NCBI RefSeq assembly: GCF_002105285.1
Contig: NZ_MUHR01000006.1
Span: forward strand, 124,001 to 188,000
Reading direction: 5' to 3'
Origin: Planktotalea arctica
GTDB lineage: Bacteria; Pseudomonadota; Alphaproteobacteria; Rhodobacterales; Rhodobacteraceae
DNA length: 64,000 bases
Shown here: one piece after another, positions 46,947-57,774 of the stretch
Layout of the letters: each line of letters starts with the position of its first letter
Numbering within the stretch: position 1 is the stretch's first letter
Translations under genes and position numbers: made by a program
Notes under the pieces: model-generated
What the model saw: only the letters and a program-made list of their open reading frames with translations
Database searches by the model: none
What the model was told of the DNA's origin: nothing

Positions 46947-48743
46947 TTAGTGATTGTCGCGCGGCATGCCTTTGCGCGCCACATCTTTGTAATCGTCCGC
47001 GCCGCGCAATGTCATCCCCTTGTCGAAAGGTTCGACCAATTCGCGGAAATACTGCTGCCATGGAGTCTGGCTTGCAGGGATTGGAAAACCGCCGTTCGCA
47101 ACCAGCGTATCGCGCCGTGCGTTGAATTCTTCATCTGAAATCATGATGTTGGCGCTGAACTCATTAAGGTCGATGCGGATCATATCGCCGGTGCGCAGCA
47201 CGGCTAATCCGCCGTTATCAGGTGCTTCGGGCGCTGCGTTCAGGATTGAAGGAGAGCCTGACGTGCCCGATTGACGCCCGTCGCCTATGCAAGGAAGGGC
47301 TTCGACGCCCGCCTTCAAAAGATACGCAGGCGCGCGCATGTTCACCACTTCCGCGCCGCCCGGATAGCCCTTGGGACCTGCGCCGCGCATCACGAGAATG
47401 CAGCGCGCGTCAATCGCTTCGGCGGGATCGTCGATGCGGTGGTGATAATCCTCAGGCCCGTCGAACACGACCGCGCGACCTTCAAAGGCGTTGGGGTCAT
47501 CCGGATTGCTGAGGTAGGCCGCGCGAAACGCGGGGCTGATGACGGAGGTCTTCATGATAGCGCTGTCAAACAGATTGCCCTTGAGGTTGATGAAGCCCGC
47601 ATCGGCCTTGAGCGGGGCCGCAATGGGCAGGATCACATCGTCATTGGTAGAGGGGCGCAGCGCGCAGTTCTCGGCGATGCTCTTGCCGTTCGCTGTAACC
47701 GCATCGGGATGCGGTAGCAGGCCCTCGGACAGGAGCGCGCTGATCACGGCAGGCACGCCGCCCGCGCGGTGAAAGTCCTCGCCAAGATATTTGCCCGCAG
47801 GCTGAAGGTTAACCAGAAGCGGAATTTTGTGGCCCAGGGTTTGCCAGTCGTCATTGTCCAGAGCCACGCCCAAATGCCGTGCAATCGCGTTGAGATGGAT
47901 CGGCGCGTTGGTCGAGCCGCCAATGGCTGAATTGACCACGACTGCATTCTCGAAGGCGTCGCGTGTCATGATGTCCGAAGGGCGCAGATCGTCCCAGACC
48001 ATATCCACGATGCGTTTGCCCGTTTCATAGCTGATCTGCCCACGTTCGCGATAAGGCGCTGGAATCGCGGCGCTTCCCGGCAATTGCATGCCAAGTGCTT
48101 CGGCCAGAGAATTCATCGTCGTGGCTGTGCCCATGGTGTTGCAATAGCCCACAGAGGGGGCAGAGGCCGCCGCGATTTCCATGAAACCGTCTTCGTCAAT
48201 TTCGCCTGAGGCCAACTTTTCACGCGCTTTCCATATCACCGTGCCAGAGCCCGCGCGCTCACCGTCCCACCAGCCGTTCAGCATGGGTCCAACGGACAAT
48301 GCAATCGCTGGAATATTAACCGTTGCGGCGGCCATCAGCAGGGCAGGGGTCGTCTTGTCACAGCCAATCGTCAACACGACGCCATCGACGGGATAGCCAT
48401 AAAGCGTCTCGACCAAACCAAGATAGGCGAGGTTGCGATCTAGCGAAGCCGTGGGGCGTTTGCCCGTTTCTTGGATCGGATGCACAGGCATTTCCAAAGG
48501 CACGCCGCCGCTCGCGATAATGCCGTCGCGCACGCGCTTGGCCAGCTCGATATGATGGCGGTTGCAGGGCGATAGATCGCTGCCGGTCTGGGCAATCGCG
48601 ATGATCGGCTTGCCCCCTTGCAGCTCTTCGCGGGTCAGCCCGTAATTCAGGTAGCGCTCTAGATACAGCGCCGTCATTTCGCGATTTTCGGGATTGTTGA
48701 ACCACTGACGCGAACGAAGGTTTTCTGGGGGCATTTTGGTCAT
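46947..48743 (-). CDS. IlvD/Edd-family dehydratase, sugar-acid type
   Basis: A 598-residue dehydratase with the iron-sulphur ligands of the family: C in [17 protein letters not shown] in [14 protein letters not shown] and C in [15 protein letters not shown]. The opening [20 protein letters not shown] belongs to the branch that holds L-arabonate, D-xylonate and related sugar-acid dehydratases, rather than the dihydroxy-acid dehydratase of branched-chain amino acid synthesis. ATG 48743 (MTKMPPEN) has AAGGATCC upstream. No partner sugar genes lie nearby, so the substrate is open. Confidence 0.85.
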   Translation of the reverse strand: MTKMPPENLRSRQWFNNPENREMTALYLERYLNYGLTREELQGGKPIIAIAQTGSDLSPCNRHHIELAKRVRDGIIASGGVPLEMPVHPIQETGKRPTASLDRNLAYLGLVETLYGYPVDGVVLTIGCDKTTPALLMAAATVNIPAIALSVGPMLNGWWDGERAGSGTVIWKAREKLASGEIDEDGFMEIAAASAPSVGYCNTMGTATTMNSLAEALGMQLPGSAAIPAPYRERGQISYETGKRIVDMVWDDLRPSDIMTRDAFENAVVVNSAIGGSTNAPIHLNAIARHLGVALDNDDWQTLGHKIPLLVNLQPAGKYLGEDFHRAGGVPAVISALLSEGLLPHPDAVTANGKSIAENCALRPSTNDDVILPIAAPLKADAGFINLKGNLFDSAIMKTSVISPAFRAAYLSNPDDPNAFEGRAVVFDGPEDYHHRIDDPAEAIDARCILVMRGAGPKGYPGGAEVVNMRAPAYLLKAGVEALPCIGDGRQSGTSGSPSILNAAPEAPDNGGLAVLRTGDMIRIDLNEFSANIMISDEEFNARRDTLVANGGFPIPASQTPWQQYFRELVEPFDKGMTLRGADDYKDVARKGMPRDNH

Positions 48744-48906
48744 ATCTGGATCCTTCAAAGCGGTTGGTTGCGCTGCAAAGCCCTATGCTGTCACCTGCGT
48801 GCGCGTTGTTGCCTATTGACCATGTGCGCGGTGATTTGTCGAGATTGAAGTGATTGCGCTAACACAAAACAGCGCTCAAAAGAGGCCGATTGCGCGGTGT
48901 CAGCCT

Positions 48907-48934
48907 CCCCTGCTGGCTGCCGGCTCAGCAGGGG
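48907..48934 (-). terminator. Hairpin downstream of the betaine transporter operon
   Basis: A 9 bp perfect stem CCCCTGCTG / CAGCAGGGG (48907-48915 with 48926-48934) and a 10-base loop, 60 bases beyond the permease stop on the minus strand. No U-tract follows, so it may be a Rho-dependent or processing element. The rest of 48744-48993 holds the dehydratase promoter, which I cannot place. Confidence 0.55.
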
Positions 48935-48993
48935 CTACAGCTAGTCTGATCTATCCCAAACCGAGATTGGCCCGGCCACGTTAAATCAGCTCT

Positions 48994-50973
48994 CTATTCG
49001 CCAAGTCCTAACAGCCGTTTGCGATCCGATGACCATTTCAGGATCGTGAGATCGAAGGTCAAAGCCATCAATGACACGCAGATGCCCAGAACAAAGTTTT
49101 TGCCCAGATCGGTGCCAGCAAGGGTGCGTTGCAACTCTTGGCCCAAGTCTTGCGTGCCAATGAAGGCCGCGATGATGACCATGAAGAAGGCGAACATGAT
49201 CGCCTGATTGAAGCCCACGGCCATGGTCGGTAGCGCGAGGGGAAGCTCGACCTTGATCAACCTTTGCATCCGCGTTGCACCAGACATTTCAGCGGCCTCG
49301 ATGACTTCCAGTGGAACCGTGCGCAGCCCCTCGATCGTGTAGCGGATCAGCGGCACCATGGCGAAGATCAGGATCGAGAAGATCACCGCGATATCTGTGA
49401 TGCCAAAGAGCATAATCGCAGGGATCAAGTAGATGAAGCTGGGAAAGGTTTGCGCGGTGTCGCAAACCAGTAGCATCCGCTTGGACCATTTTTCCGAGCG
49501 CGCAGCGAGGATGGCGATGGGCAGGCCCAGCAGCATCGCGAGGGATACGGCAGAGATCACCGAATAGAGCGTGATCATCGAGCGGTCCCACCAGCCCGAA
49601 AGCGCCACCAGCGAGAAGAAGATCGCAGCCGTGATCGCTTGGCGGCGGCCCCCCAGCCAAAGCGCAAAGGCAGTGACCAAAAGGATGACCGCAGGCGTCG
49701 GGATCGAGAGCAGGAAGTTGCGGAACGGGATCAGGATCTGCACATTCACGAAGGCGCGCATGAAATGGGTCGAGGCTTTGACCCATTCGATATTGAGGAA
49801 CCACTTGATCGCCACGTCCATTTCTTTACCCATGGACAGGCTTTGGCGGCGGCCAATCTCCGAGGCAAGTTCAAAAAACTGCGCCACGATACAGAAGAAA
49901 ACGAAGGCTGCCGTGCCAATCACCAGCATGAAATGCCGCTGCCACCACGGCGTGCCGCGCTCGAAATGTTCGGGTTGTTTCGCAACCCAAGCCTTTGACA
50001 TGCGATCCAGCGTCACCGCGAGCAAGACAATAGTGATGCCAATCTCGAAGGAGCGGCCAAGTTTGAAACTGCCCATCATCGCAAGCAGTTTCGCGCCAAG
50101 GCCAGGCATGCCGATAAAGGCGGTCAGAACCACCATGGCAAGACAGAGCATGATCACCTGATTGACGCCCACAAGAATTTCGGTGCGCGCAGAGGGCAGG
50201 TAGACATGGCGCAAGAGTTGTAGCTTGGTGCAGCCGCTCATATGGCCGGCCTCGACCACTTCGGGGCTGACTTTTTGCAAGCCGAGCGTCGTCATCAGGA
50301 TCATCGGCGGGATCGCGTAGATCGTCGTCGCCACTGCGCCAGCCGTTGGGCCGACCTTGAAAAAGATCACCGCTGGCAAAAGATAGGTGAAGAAGGGCAG
50401 GGTTTGCAGCACCGAGAGTACCGGCTTGAGCCCTCTGTCAAACGCGGGGGATTTCCACGCGGCTATGCCTAGGGACAGGCCGATCACGAAGGCGCTTGGT
50501 GCGGCGATCACCAGCACGGACATGGTCTGCATAGCGATGCTCCACTGGCCGACCAAGGCGGTCCAGATGAATGTGGCTGCCGCAAGGCTCGCCATTTTCC
50601 AGCCCCCCAGATAGTAGCCGAGCACAGCCGCCGCAGCCGCAATTGCGGTCCAAGGGATCGGGCCGATATTGGGCCAGCGGCGTTTGCCGTAAAACAGATT
50701 GCCAGTGACATCGAGGAACCATTGCAGGATTTCGGTAAGCCAGCGCGTGAGCACCAAAAGCCCCAGATCGTCCTTTACGAAGTTGAAGATCGCATCGAGC
50801 CAGTCGGCAAAGTTGGGGACCAAGGCTTCGGGCAGGCGATGCAGGGCTGCGGGCAAAAGGCCAGTGTATTGCAGAGCGGTCAGAAAGATTGCGATGCACA
50901 CGAGCAGTACTGCGCCGCGAGGGCGCGAGAGAGTTGCGATTTCAGCGGGGGCTTGCGTCGTTGCGTCGCTCAT
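48994..50973 (-). CDS. Glycine betaine/proline-type ABC permease, fused double permease
   Basis: The 659-residue protein holds two complete BPD_transp_1 permease domains in tandem. The first (about 145-330) contains VLSVLQTLPFFTYLLPAVIF and the coupling loop EVVEAGHMSGCTKLQLLRHV. The second (about 455-650) contains VCDTAQTFPSFIYLIPAIML and EVIEAAEMSGATRMQRLIKV. Each has extra N-terminal helices, and about fourteen membrane segments are expected in all. ProW proteins usually carry one such domain and dimerise; here a single chain can form the pore. The gene overlaps the ATPase gene by 4 bases. The substrate is likely glycine betaine or another quaternary amine. Confidence 0.9.
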   Translation of the reverse strand: MSDATTQAPAEIATLSRPRGAVLLVCIAIFLTALQYTGLLPAALHRLPEALVPNFADWLDAIFNFVKDDLGLLVLTRWLTEILQWFLDVTGNLFYGKRRWPNIGPIPWTAIAAAAAVLGYYLGGWKMASLAAATFIWTALVGQWSIAMQTMSVLVIAAPSAFVIGLSLGIAAWKSPAFDRGLKPVLSVLQTLPFFTYLLPAVIFFKVGPTAGAVATTIYAIPPMILMTTLGLQKVSPEVVEAGHMSGCTKLQLLRHVYLPSARTEILVGVNQVIMLCLAMVVLTAFIGMPGLGAKLLAMMGSFKLGRSFEIGITIVLLAVTLDRMSKAWVAKQPEHFERGTPWWQRHFMLVIGTAAFVFFCIVAQFFELASEIGRRQSLSMGKEMDVAIKWFLNIEWVKASTHFMRAFVNVQILIPFRNFLLSIPTPAVILLVTAFALWLGGRRQAITAAIFFSLVALSGWWDRSMITLYSVISAVSLAMLLGLPIAILAARSEKWSKRMLLVCDTAQTFPSFIYLIPAIMLFGITDIAVIFSILIFAMVPLIRYTIEGLRTVPLEVIEAAEMSGATRMQRLIKVELPLALPTMAVGFNQAIMFAFFMVIIAAFIGTQDLGQELQRTLAGTDLGKNFVLGICVSLMALTFDLTILKWSSDRKRLLGLGE

Positions 50974-51992
50974 AAATCGGCCCCGACCAGAATGCCCAAA
51001 GCCGTCTCGCGGCGCATCGCCCCGATGAGCGCGCCATCCTTGTGCACGGGAATGGCGTCGCGCGTGTCCTGAACAAGCAGTTTGGCAAGGGAGTGCACAG
51101 ACGCGCCAGCATCGATTGGCGCGCCGTCGCCCACCAACCCGTCCTCGGCCAGTGTTCCGGCAAGCACGACGCGGGCCTTGTCGATCTCTTCGGTGAATTT
51201 GCGCACATATTCAGTGGCTGGGTGCAGCACGATTTGATCGGGGGTGCCGCATTGCTCTACTGCGCCGTCCTTCATGATCGCGATGCGATCGGCAAGGCGC
51301 AGGGCTTCGTCAAAATCGTGCGTGATAAAGACGATTGTTTTGTTCAAAAGTTGCTGAAGACGCAGGAATTCATCCTGCATTTCGCGCCGGATCAGCGGGT
51401 CGAGTGCAGAGAAAGGTTCGTCCAGGAACCAGATGTCCGGCTCGATCGCCAAGGATCGCGCAATACCGACGCGCTGTTGTTGGCCACCAGAGAGCTCACG
51501 TGGGAAATACTCCTCGCGCCCCTCAAGGCCGACCAGTTTGATCACTTCAAGTGCGCGTTCGCGGCGCTCGTGTTTGTCCTGGCCACGCATTTCCAGTGGA
51601 AAGGCCACATTCTCTAGCACTGTGCGGTGCGGAAGCAGGCCGAAACTCTGGAACACCATACCCATCTTTTTGCGGCGCAGCTCGATCAGTTCTTTCTCGG
51701 AGAGGGACATGATGTCCTGTCCCTCGACCTCGATGGTGCCGCCGGTGATTTCGTGAAGGCGCGAGAAACAGCGCACCAAAGTAGATTTGCCAGAACCCGA
51801 AAGGCCCATAATCACTAACATCTCGCCGCGCGAAACCTCGATCGACACATCCTTGACGCCCGCGATATAGCCATCGCTGCGAATGTCATCAAAACTGCGT
51901 CCCGCGGGCATTTTCTTGAGGTAGCCCTCGGGGTCATTACCAAAAATCTTCCAAACATTCTTGGCGGAAATAACGGGGGCACTGTCGGTCAT
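50970..51992 (-). CDS. Glycine betaine/proline-type ABC ATPase with CBS region
   Basis: A 340-residue ProV/OpuAA-type ATPase. Walker A is GLSGSGKST (63-71), the signature LSGGQQQRVGIARSL and Walker B IWFLDEPFSALD. The C-terminal region (about 260-335) is CBS-like (VHSLAKLLVQDTRDAIPVHK and GALIGAMRRETALGILV), which in this family senses ionic strength or nucleotides. The N-terminal KNVWKIFGND is typical. It follows the binding-protein gene and overlaps the permease gene. Confidence 0.92.
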   Translation of the reverse strand: MTDSAPVISAKNVWKIFGNDPEGYLKKMPAGRSFDDIRSDGYIAGVKDVSIEVSRGEMLVIMGLSGSGKSTLVRCFSRLHEITGGTIEVEGQDIMSLSEKELIELRRKKMGMVFQSFGLLPHRTVLENVAFPLEMRGQDKHERRERALEVIKLVGLEGREEYFPRELSGGQQQRVGIARSLAIEPDIWFLDEPFSALDPLIRREMQDEFLRLQQLLNKTIVFITHDFDEALRLADRIAIMKDGAVEQCGTPDQIVLHPATEYVRKFTEEIDKARVVLAGTLAEDGLVGDGAPIDAGASVHSLAKLLVQDTRDAIPVHKDGALIGAMRRETALGILVGADL

Positions 51993-52008
51993 GGGAAATC
52001 CTGTATAG

Positions 52009-52042
52009 GAAGCCCCGCGCGAATTTGATCGAACGGGGCTTT
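52009..52042 (-). terminator. Intercistronic hairpin between binding protein and ATPase
   Basis: A stem AGCCCCG / CGGGGCT (52011-52017 with 52034-52040) extending by an A-T pair and a G-T pair, loop about 16 bases, 25 bases after the binding-protein stop on the minus strand. Such hairpins usually protect or partly terminate the transcript so that more binding protein than ATPase is made. Confidence 0.65.
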
Positions 52043-52066
52043 TGAAAGAATGGTCGGCTTTAGGTT

Positions 52067-53065
<999 letters not shown>

Positions 53066-53300
53066 CTATGGATCGTCGCATCTGTGCTTTTTGCGAATCT
53101 GCATGCGACGGTATGGCAATATTTGTCAGTGTCCCTCTTTTTTCCTCTCAATCAAGTTTTTTTCTTGTGTGTAGCGATTTCAAATGGTTTGGTTTGTTGG
53201 AATTGCACAAAATTTGTCCAAATGGGCGCAAGCTTTGTCGCATTTCAGCATCCTCTGGGTGCGCGTTTTGAGGACTGTGGGCGCTGGAGGCCCGAGGCAC

Positions 53301-54551
53301 ATGCGATATTCTGGATTCAAGGTGATCAAAGAGGCCCTAAGCGGTCACAAAGGTTGGAAACCTGCGTGGCGCGAGCCTGATCCAAAGCCCCACTATGACG
53401 TCGTCATCATTGGCGGCGGTGGCCATGGTCTTGCCACCGCGCACTACCTTGCAAAGGTGTACGGTCAGAAAAATATCGCGGTGATCGAAAAGGGCTGGAT
53501 TGGCGGGGGCAATGTGGGCCGTAACACTACGATTATCCGCTCGAATTACCTGTTGGACGGGAACGAGCCGTTCTATGAGTTCTCGCTCAAGCTCTGGGAG
53601 GGCTTGGAGCAAGACCTGAACTACAACGCAATGGTGTCCCAGCGCGGTATTATGAACCTCATCCATTCCGATGCGCAGCGCGACGCGTTTGTGCGGCGCG
53701 GCAACGCGATGATGCTAAACGGCGCAGACGCGGAATATCTGGACGAGGCACAGATCCGGCGCGAATACCCGTTCCTGAAATTTGATGATCAACGCTTCCC
53801 GATAAAGGGCGGCCTTGCCCAGCGGCGCGGCGGCACCGTGCGCCATGATGCGGTCGCTTGGGGCTATGCGCGCAGCGCTGACAGCCACGGGGTCGATATT
53901 ATCCAGAACTGCGAAGTCACCGGATTTCGCATCGAGGGCGGTGTGTGCAAAGGCGTTGAAACTTCGCGCGGCTTTATTGGCGCGGGCAAGGTGGGCTGCG
54001 CGGTCGCGGGAAACTCCAGCCGCGTGATGGCTATGGCGGGCATGCGTCTGCCGATCGAGAGCCATGTGTTGCAGGCGTTCGTGTCCGAGGGCCTCAAACC
54101 AGTGCTGCCCGGCGTCATCACCTTCGGTGCGGGACATTTCTATGTGAGCCAGTCTGACAAAGGGGGCCTTGTCTTTGGCGGCGATCTGGACGGCTATAAT
54201 TCCTATGCGCAGCGTGGCAACTTGCCGGTGGTTGAGGATGTCTGCGAGGGCGGCATGGCGATCATGCCGATGATCGGACGCGCGCGGCTTTTGCGCATGT
54301 GGGGCGGCATCATGGATATGTCGATGGACGGCTCGCCCTATATCGACCGCACGCATATCGAAGGGCTCTATTTCAATGGCGGCTGGTGCTACGGCGGCTT
54401 CAAGGCGACGCCAGCTTCGGGCTACACCTTTGCGCATTTACTCGCCAAAGACGCGCCGCACGAGACGGCGACGGCCTATCGCCTCGACCGTTTTAAGACA
54501 GGTCACATGATCGACGAAAAAGGGATGGGCAATCAGCCCAATTTACACTGA
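53301..54551 (+). CDS. soxB: Sarcosine oxidase subunit beta
   Basis: A 416-residue flavoprotein that oxidises sarcosine to glycine and formaldehyde-level carbon. The FAD fold is YDVVIIGGGGHGLATAHYL, and H182 in RRGGTVRHDAVAWGYAR matches the histidine that covalently holds FMN. SNYLLDGNEPFYEFSLKLWE is typical of the beta subunit. ATG 53301 (MRYSGFKVIKEALSGH) is the family start; the frame is open to 53184 but without similarity. It leads soxB-soxD-soxA-soxG with overlapping genes. Confidence 0.93.
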   Translation: MRYSGFKVIKEALSGHKGWKPAWREPDPKPHYDVVIIGGGGHGLATAHYLAKVYGQKNIAVIEKGWIGGGNVGRNTTIIRSNYLLDGNEPFYEFSLKLWEGLEQDLNYNAMVSQRGIMNLIHSDAQRDAFVRRGNAMMLNGADAEYLDEAQIRREYPFLKFDDQRFPIKGGLAQRRGGTVRHDAVAWGYARSADSHGVDIIQNCEVTGFRIEGGVCKGVETSRGFIGAGKVGCAVAGNSSRVMAMAGMRLPIESHVLQAFVSEGLKPVLPGVITFGAGHFYVSQSDKGGLVFGGDLDGYNSYAQRGNLPVVEDVCEGGMAIMPMIGRARLLRMWGGIMDMSMDGSPYIDRTHIEGLYFNGGWCYGGFKATPASGYTFAHLLAKDAPHETATAYRLDRFKTGHMIDEKGMGNQPNLH

Positions 54552-54838
54552 TGATTATCAATCACCCCCTCCTTGGCCCGCGCGACAGTTCCGAGTTTGT
54601 TTATATGGGCGATGCCAGCCTGATCGAGCGGCCAGATCCCGAAGCGGAAACCGCCGCAAGCGATTTTGTTGAGTACGCTTACCTGCGCGACAACCCTGCG
54701 AGCTGGCTGCGCGAGTTGTGGTTTCATGAGGGGGGCGATCGCTCTTGGCTTGTCGTTACGCGCAACACGGTGACGCATGAAATTTCACAGGTTGAAATGG
54801 CCCGCGATGTTGCGCGCAGCAAGGGGCGGTCAAAATGA
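54551..54838 (+). CDS. soxD: Sarcosine oxidase subunit delta, lacking zinc-ligand cysteines
   Basis: A 95-residue protein identified by position and conserved blocks (GPRDSSEFVYMGDA, YAYLRDNPASWLRELWFHEG, RNTVTHEI). Classical delta subunits bind zinc through an N-terminal CPxCG pair, a histidine and a further cysteine. Here the N-terminus reads MIINHPLLGPRDSSEF and the later site GGDRSWLVV, so all cysteines are gone (none in the whole protein) and only the histidine remains. It is probably still structural. Start and stop overlap soxB and soxA. Confidence 0.85.
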   Translation: MIINHPLLGPRDSSEFVYMGDASLIERPDPEAETAASDFVEYAYLRDNPASWLRELWFHEGGDRSWLVVTRNTVTHEISQVEMARDVARSKGRSK

Positions 54839-57774
54839 GCCAAGTGAACCGGTTGGACGGCGGCCAGATTGATCGCGCGGCAAGTTTCAAATTCAAATTC
54901 GACGGTAAGGACTTCTTTGGCCACCCCGGCGACACGCTGGCCTCTGCCTTGCTCGCCAATGGTGTGCGCCTTATGGGGCGTTCGTTCAAATATCACCGCC
55001 CGCGCGGTCCATTGACGGCGGGCAGTGAAGAGCCGAACGCGCTTGTCACCTTGCGAGACGGCGCGCGCGCAGAGCCGAACACGCGGGCGACGACGGCAGA
55101 GCTGTTCCATGGTCTCACCGCGCGTTCGCAAAATTGCTGGCCTTCGGTGAAATTCGATATGATGGCGGTGAACGATGCCGCCTCTGATTTCCTTGCTGCG
55201 GGATTCTATTACAAGACTTTTATGTGGCCCGCGCCCTTCTGGGAAAAGGTCTACGAGCCGATCATTCGCCGCGCCGCTGGCCTTGGTGCTTTGTCGATGA
55301 AGGAAGACCCAGATGAGTACGACAAGGGTTTTCGTCACTGCGATCTGCTGATCATCGGGGCAGGGCCGTCTGGCCTGATGGCGGCTTTGAGCGCGGGGCG
55401 CGCTGGCAAGGAAGTGATCCTTGCCGATGAGGATTTCGCGCTTGGGGGGCGGTTGCTGAGCGAGCGGCTTGAGATTGGCGGTGCGTCTGCGCTGGATTGG
55501 ACCGCGCAAACGGTTGCCGAGCTTTCCTCCATGCCCAACGTGCGCTTGATGCCGCGCACGACCATCATCGGCGCGTTCGATCATGGCATTTACGGTGCCG
55601 TGGAGCGGGTGTCTGACCATCTGGCTGTGCCCGCCAAGGGCAAGCCACGTCAAATCCTGTGGCGCATCTACGCGGATAAAACCCTGCTTTGCGCGGGCGC
55701 GACAGAGCGTCCTATCGCGTTCGAGAACAACGACCGCCCCGGCATTATGCTGGCCTCTGCCATGCGCTCTTATGTGAACCGCTGGGCCGCAACGCCTGCG
55801 CATCGCGTGGCGATCTTTACCTCATGCGATGATGGCCACCGCACGGCGGCGGACCTGCATGCCAAAGGCGTAAAGATTGCAGCGGTAATTGATACGCGCG
55901 CGCAGGCTCCGCAGTCCTTTGACTATGAGGTTCTGGCAGGCGCTGAAGTGAGCAACACCAAAGGGCGGCTTGGCCTTACATTTGTTGAGGTCAAGCTAGC
56001 CGACGGCAGCAGCCGCACGGTTGAATGCAGCGCGCTTGGCATGTCGGGCGGGTGGAACCCGAATGTGCATCTGACCTGTCATCAACGCGGACGCCCGGCG
56101 TGGGATAGTGTGCTTTCAGCTTTTGTTCCGGGTGGATCTTTGCCGCAGGGGATGAGCGTTGCTGGCGCTGCAATGGGCGATTTCACCACCCACGGTGCAT
56201 TGCTCTCTGGTGCGAAGGGTGCAGCCGATGCACTGGGGATCAAGACCGCAGATGTGCCAATGGCAGAAGATGCACCGCCCAAACAGGCGGCATTCTGGTT
56301 CGTTGAGGGGGCCAAACGCGCATGGCTCGATCAACAGAACGATGTGACTGTGAAAGACGTAGTGCTTGCACATCAGGAGGGGTTCCGCTCTGTCGAGCAC
56401 CTCAAACGCTACACGACGCTTGGCATGGCGACCGATCAGGGCAAGACCTCCAACATGGGCGGCCTTGCGATCATGGCAGAGCTTGCGGGCAAAGCCATTC
56501 CCGAGGTCGGCACTACCATTTTCCGCCCGCCCTATACGCCTGTTGCGATTGGCGCGCTTGCGGGGCGTATGCGCGGCATGGAGTTTCATCCGACCCGTCT
56601 GACCCCTTCGCATGTCTGGGCGAAAGAGCGCGGCGCGGTCTTTGTCGAGGTGGGCAACTGGCTGCGCGCGCAGTGGTTCCCGATTGCGGGCGAGACACAT
56701 TGGCGTCAATCGGTGGACCGCGAGGTTGCGCAAACCCGCGCCTCTGTGGGCGTGTGCGATTGCACCACATTGGGCAAGATCGACGTGCAGGGGGCGGATG
56801 CAGCACATTTTCTCAATAAGCTCTACTGTAACCCTTTTGCGAAACTGGCGGTCGGCAAGGTCCGATATGGATTGATGCTGCGCGAGGACGGGATCGCGAT
56901 GGATGACGGCACCGCCGCGCGCCTTGCCGAGGATCATTTCGTCGTCACAACGACCACGGCCAAGGCGGGGCCTGTGTATCAGCACATGGAATTTGTGCGT
57001 CAGTGCCTGATGCCGGATGCGGATGTTCAGTTGATATCTACGACCGAGGCTTGGGCGCAATATGCGGTGGCTGGCCCCAATTCGCGCGCGCTGCTGCAAA
57101 AGATCGTGGACCCCGAATTCGACATATCCAACGAGGCGTTCGAGTTCATGGCCTGCGCCAATATCACCGTCTGCGGCGGCCTGCGTGCGCGCCTGTTTCG
57201 GATTTCCTTCTCTGGCGAAATGGCGTTCGAGATTGCGGTGCCGTCGCGCTACGGTGATGCGCTGATGCGCCGTCTTATGGCCGCGGGCGAAGAATTCGAT
57301 GTGGTTCCATACGGCACCGAAGCGCTTGGCGTGATGCGGATCGAAAAGGGGCATGCGGCGGGCAATGAGCTGAATGGCACGACGACGGCGAACAATCTTG
57401 GCATGGGGCGGATGGTGTCCAAGAAGAAGGATAGCATCGGCACGGTTTTGTCCGAGCGTGCGGGCCTCAACGAGGAGGATGCGTTGAAACTGGTTGGTGT
57501 GAAGCCGTTGAACCGCGCGGAAAAGATCACCGCAGGCGGGCATTTGATGGCCGCCGCTAGCCCCGTCGATGCGGCGCATGATCAGGGCTATGTGACATCT
57601 GCGGCCTACTCGCCCGAGGTTGGCTCGATGATCGGTCTTGCGTTTATCAAATCGGGGGACGCACGCATGGGCGAGAAAATGCGACTGGTCTCGCCCTTGA
57701 CTAAAAGCGAGGTTGAGGTGGAAGTCACTTCTGCCCATTTCGTTGATCCAGAAGGGGGGCGCCAACGTGCATGA
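54835..57774 (+). CDS. soxA: Sarcosine oxidase subunit alpha
   Basis: A 979-residue subunit. An N-terminal ferredoxin-like domain (GHPGDTLASALLANGVRLM, 20-110) is followed by an NAD-binding Rossmann domain (DLLIIGAGPSGLMAALSAGR, near 172-192). A C-terminal GcvT-like aminomethyltransferase domain (about 595-979, ASVGVCDCTTLGKIDVQG, EKGHAAGNELNGTTTANNL) binds tetrahydrofolate and accepts the methyl carbon as methylene-THF. The start overlaps the soxD stop by 4 bases and soxG begins before its stop. Confidence 0.94.
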   Translation: MSQVNRLDGGQIDRAASFKFKFDGKDFFGHPGDTLASALLANGVRLMGRSFKYHRPRGPLTAGSEEPNALVTLRDGARAEPNTRATTAELFHGLTARSQNCWPSVKFDMMAVNDAASDFLAAGFYYKTFMWPAPFWEKVYEPIIRRAAGLGALSMKEDPDEYDKGFRHCDLLIIGAGPSGLMAALSAGRAGKEVILADEDFALGGRLLSERLEIGGASALDWTAQTVAELSSMPNVRLMPRTTIIGAFDHGIYGAVERVSDHLAVPAKGKPRQILWRIYADKTLLCAGATERPIAFENNDRPGIMLASAMRSYVNRWAATPAHRVAIFTSCDDGHRTAADLHAKGVKIAAVIDTRAQAPQSFDYEVLAGAEVSNTKGRLGLTFVEVKLADGSSRTVECSALGMSGGWNPNVHLTCHQRGRPAWDSVLSAFVPGGSLPQGMSVAGAAMGDFTTHGALLSGAKGAADALGIKTADVPMAEDAPPKQAAFWFVEGAKRAWLDQQNDVTVKDVVLAHQEGFRSVEHLKRYTTLGMATDQGKTSNMGGLAIMAELAGKAIPEVGTTIFRPPYTPVAIGALAGRMRGMEFHPTRLTPSHVWAKERGAVFVEVGNWLRAQWFPIAGETHWRQSVDREVAQTRASVGVCDCTTLGKIDVQGADAAHFLNKLYCNPFAKLAVGKVRYGLMLREDGIAMDDGTAARLAEDHFVVTTTTAKAGPVYQHMEFVRQCLMPDADVQLISTTEAWAQYAVAGPNSRALLQKIVDPEFDISNEAFEFMACANITVCGGLRARLFRISFSGEMAFEIAVPSRYGDALMRRLMAAGEEFDVVPYGTEALGVMRIEKGHAAGNELNGTTTANNLGMGRMVSKKKDSIGTVLSERAGLNEEDALKLVGVKPLNRAEKITAGGHLMAAASPVDAAHDQGYVTSAAYSPEVGSMIGLAFIKSGDARMGEKMRLVSPLTKSEVEVEVTSAHFVDPEGGRQRA

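Noticed and set aside
46947-48743. Dihydroxy-acid dehydratase IlvD of branched-chain amino acid synthesis
   Set aside because: The N-terminal [20 protein letters not shown] pattern belongs to the sugar-acid dehydratase branch.
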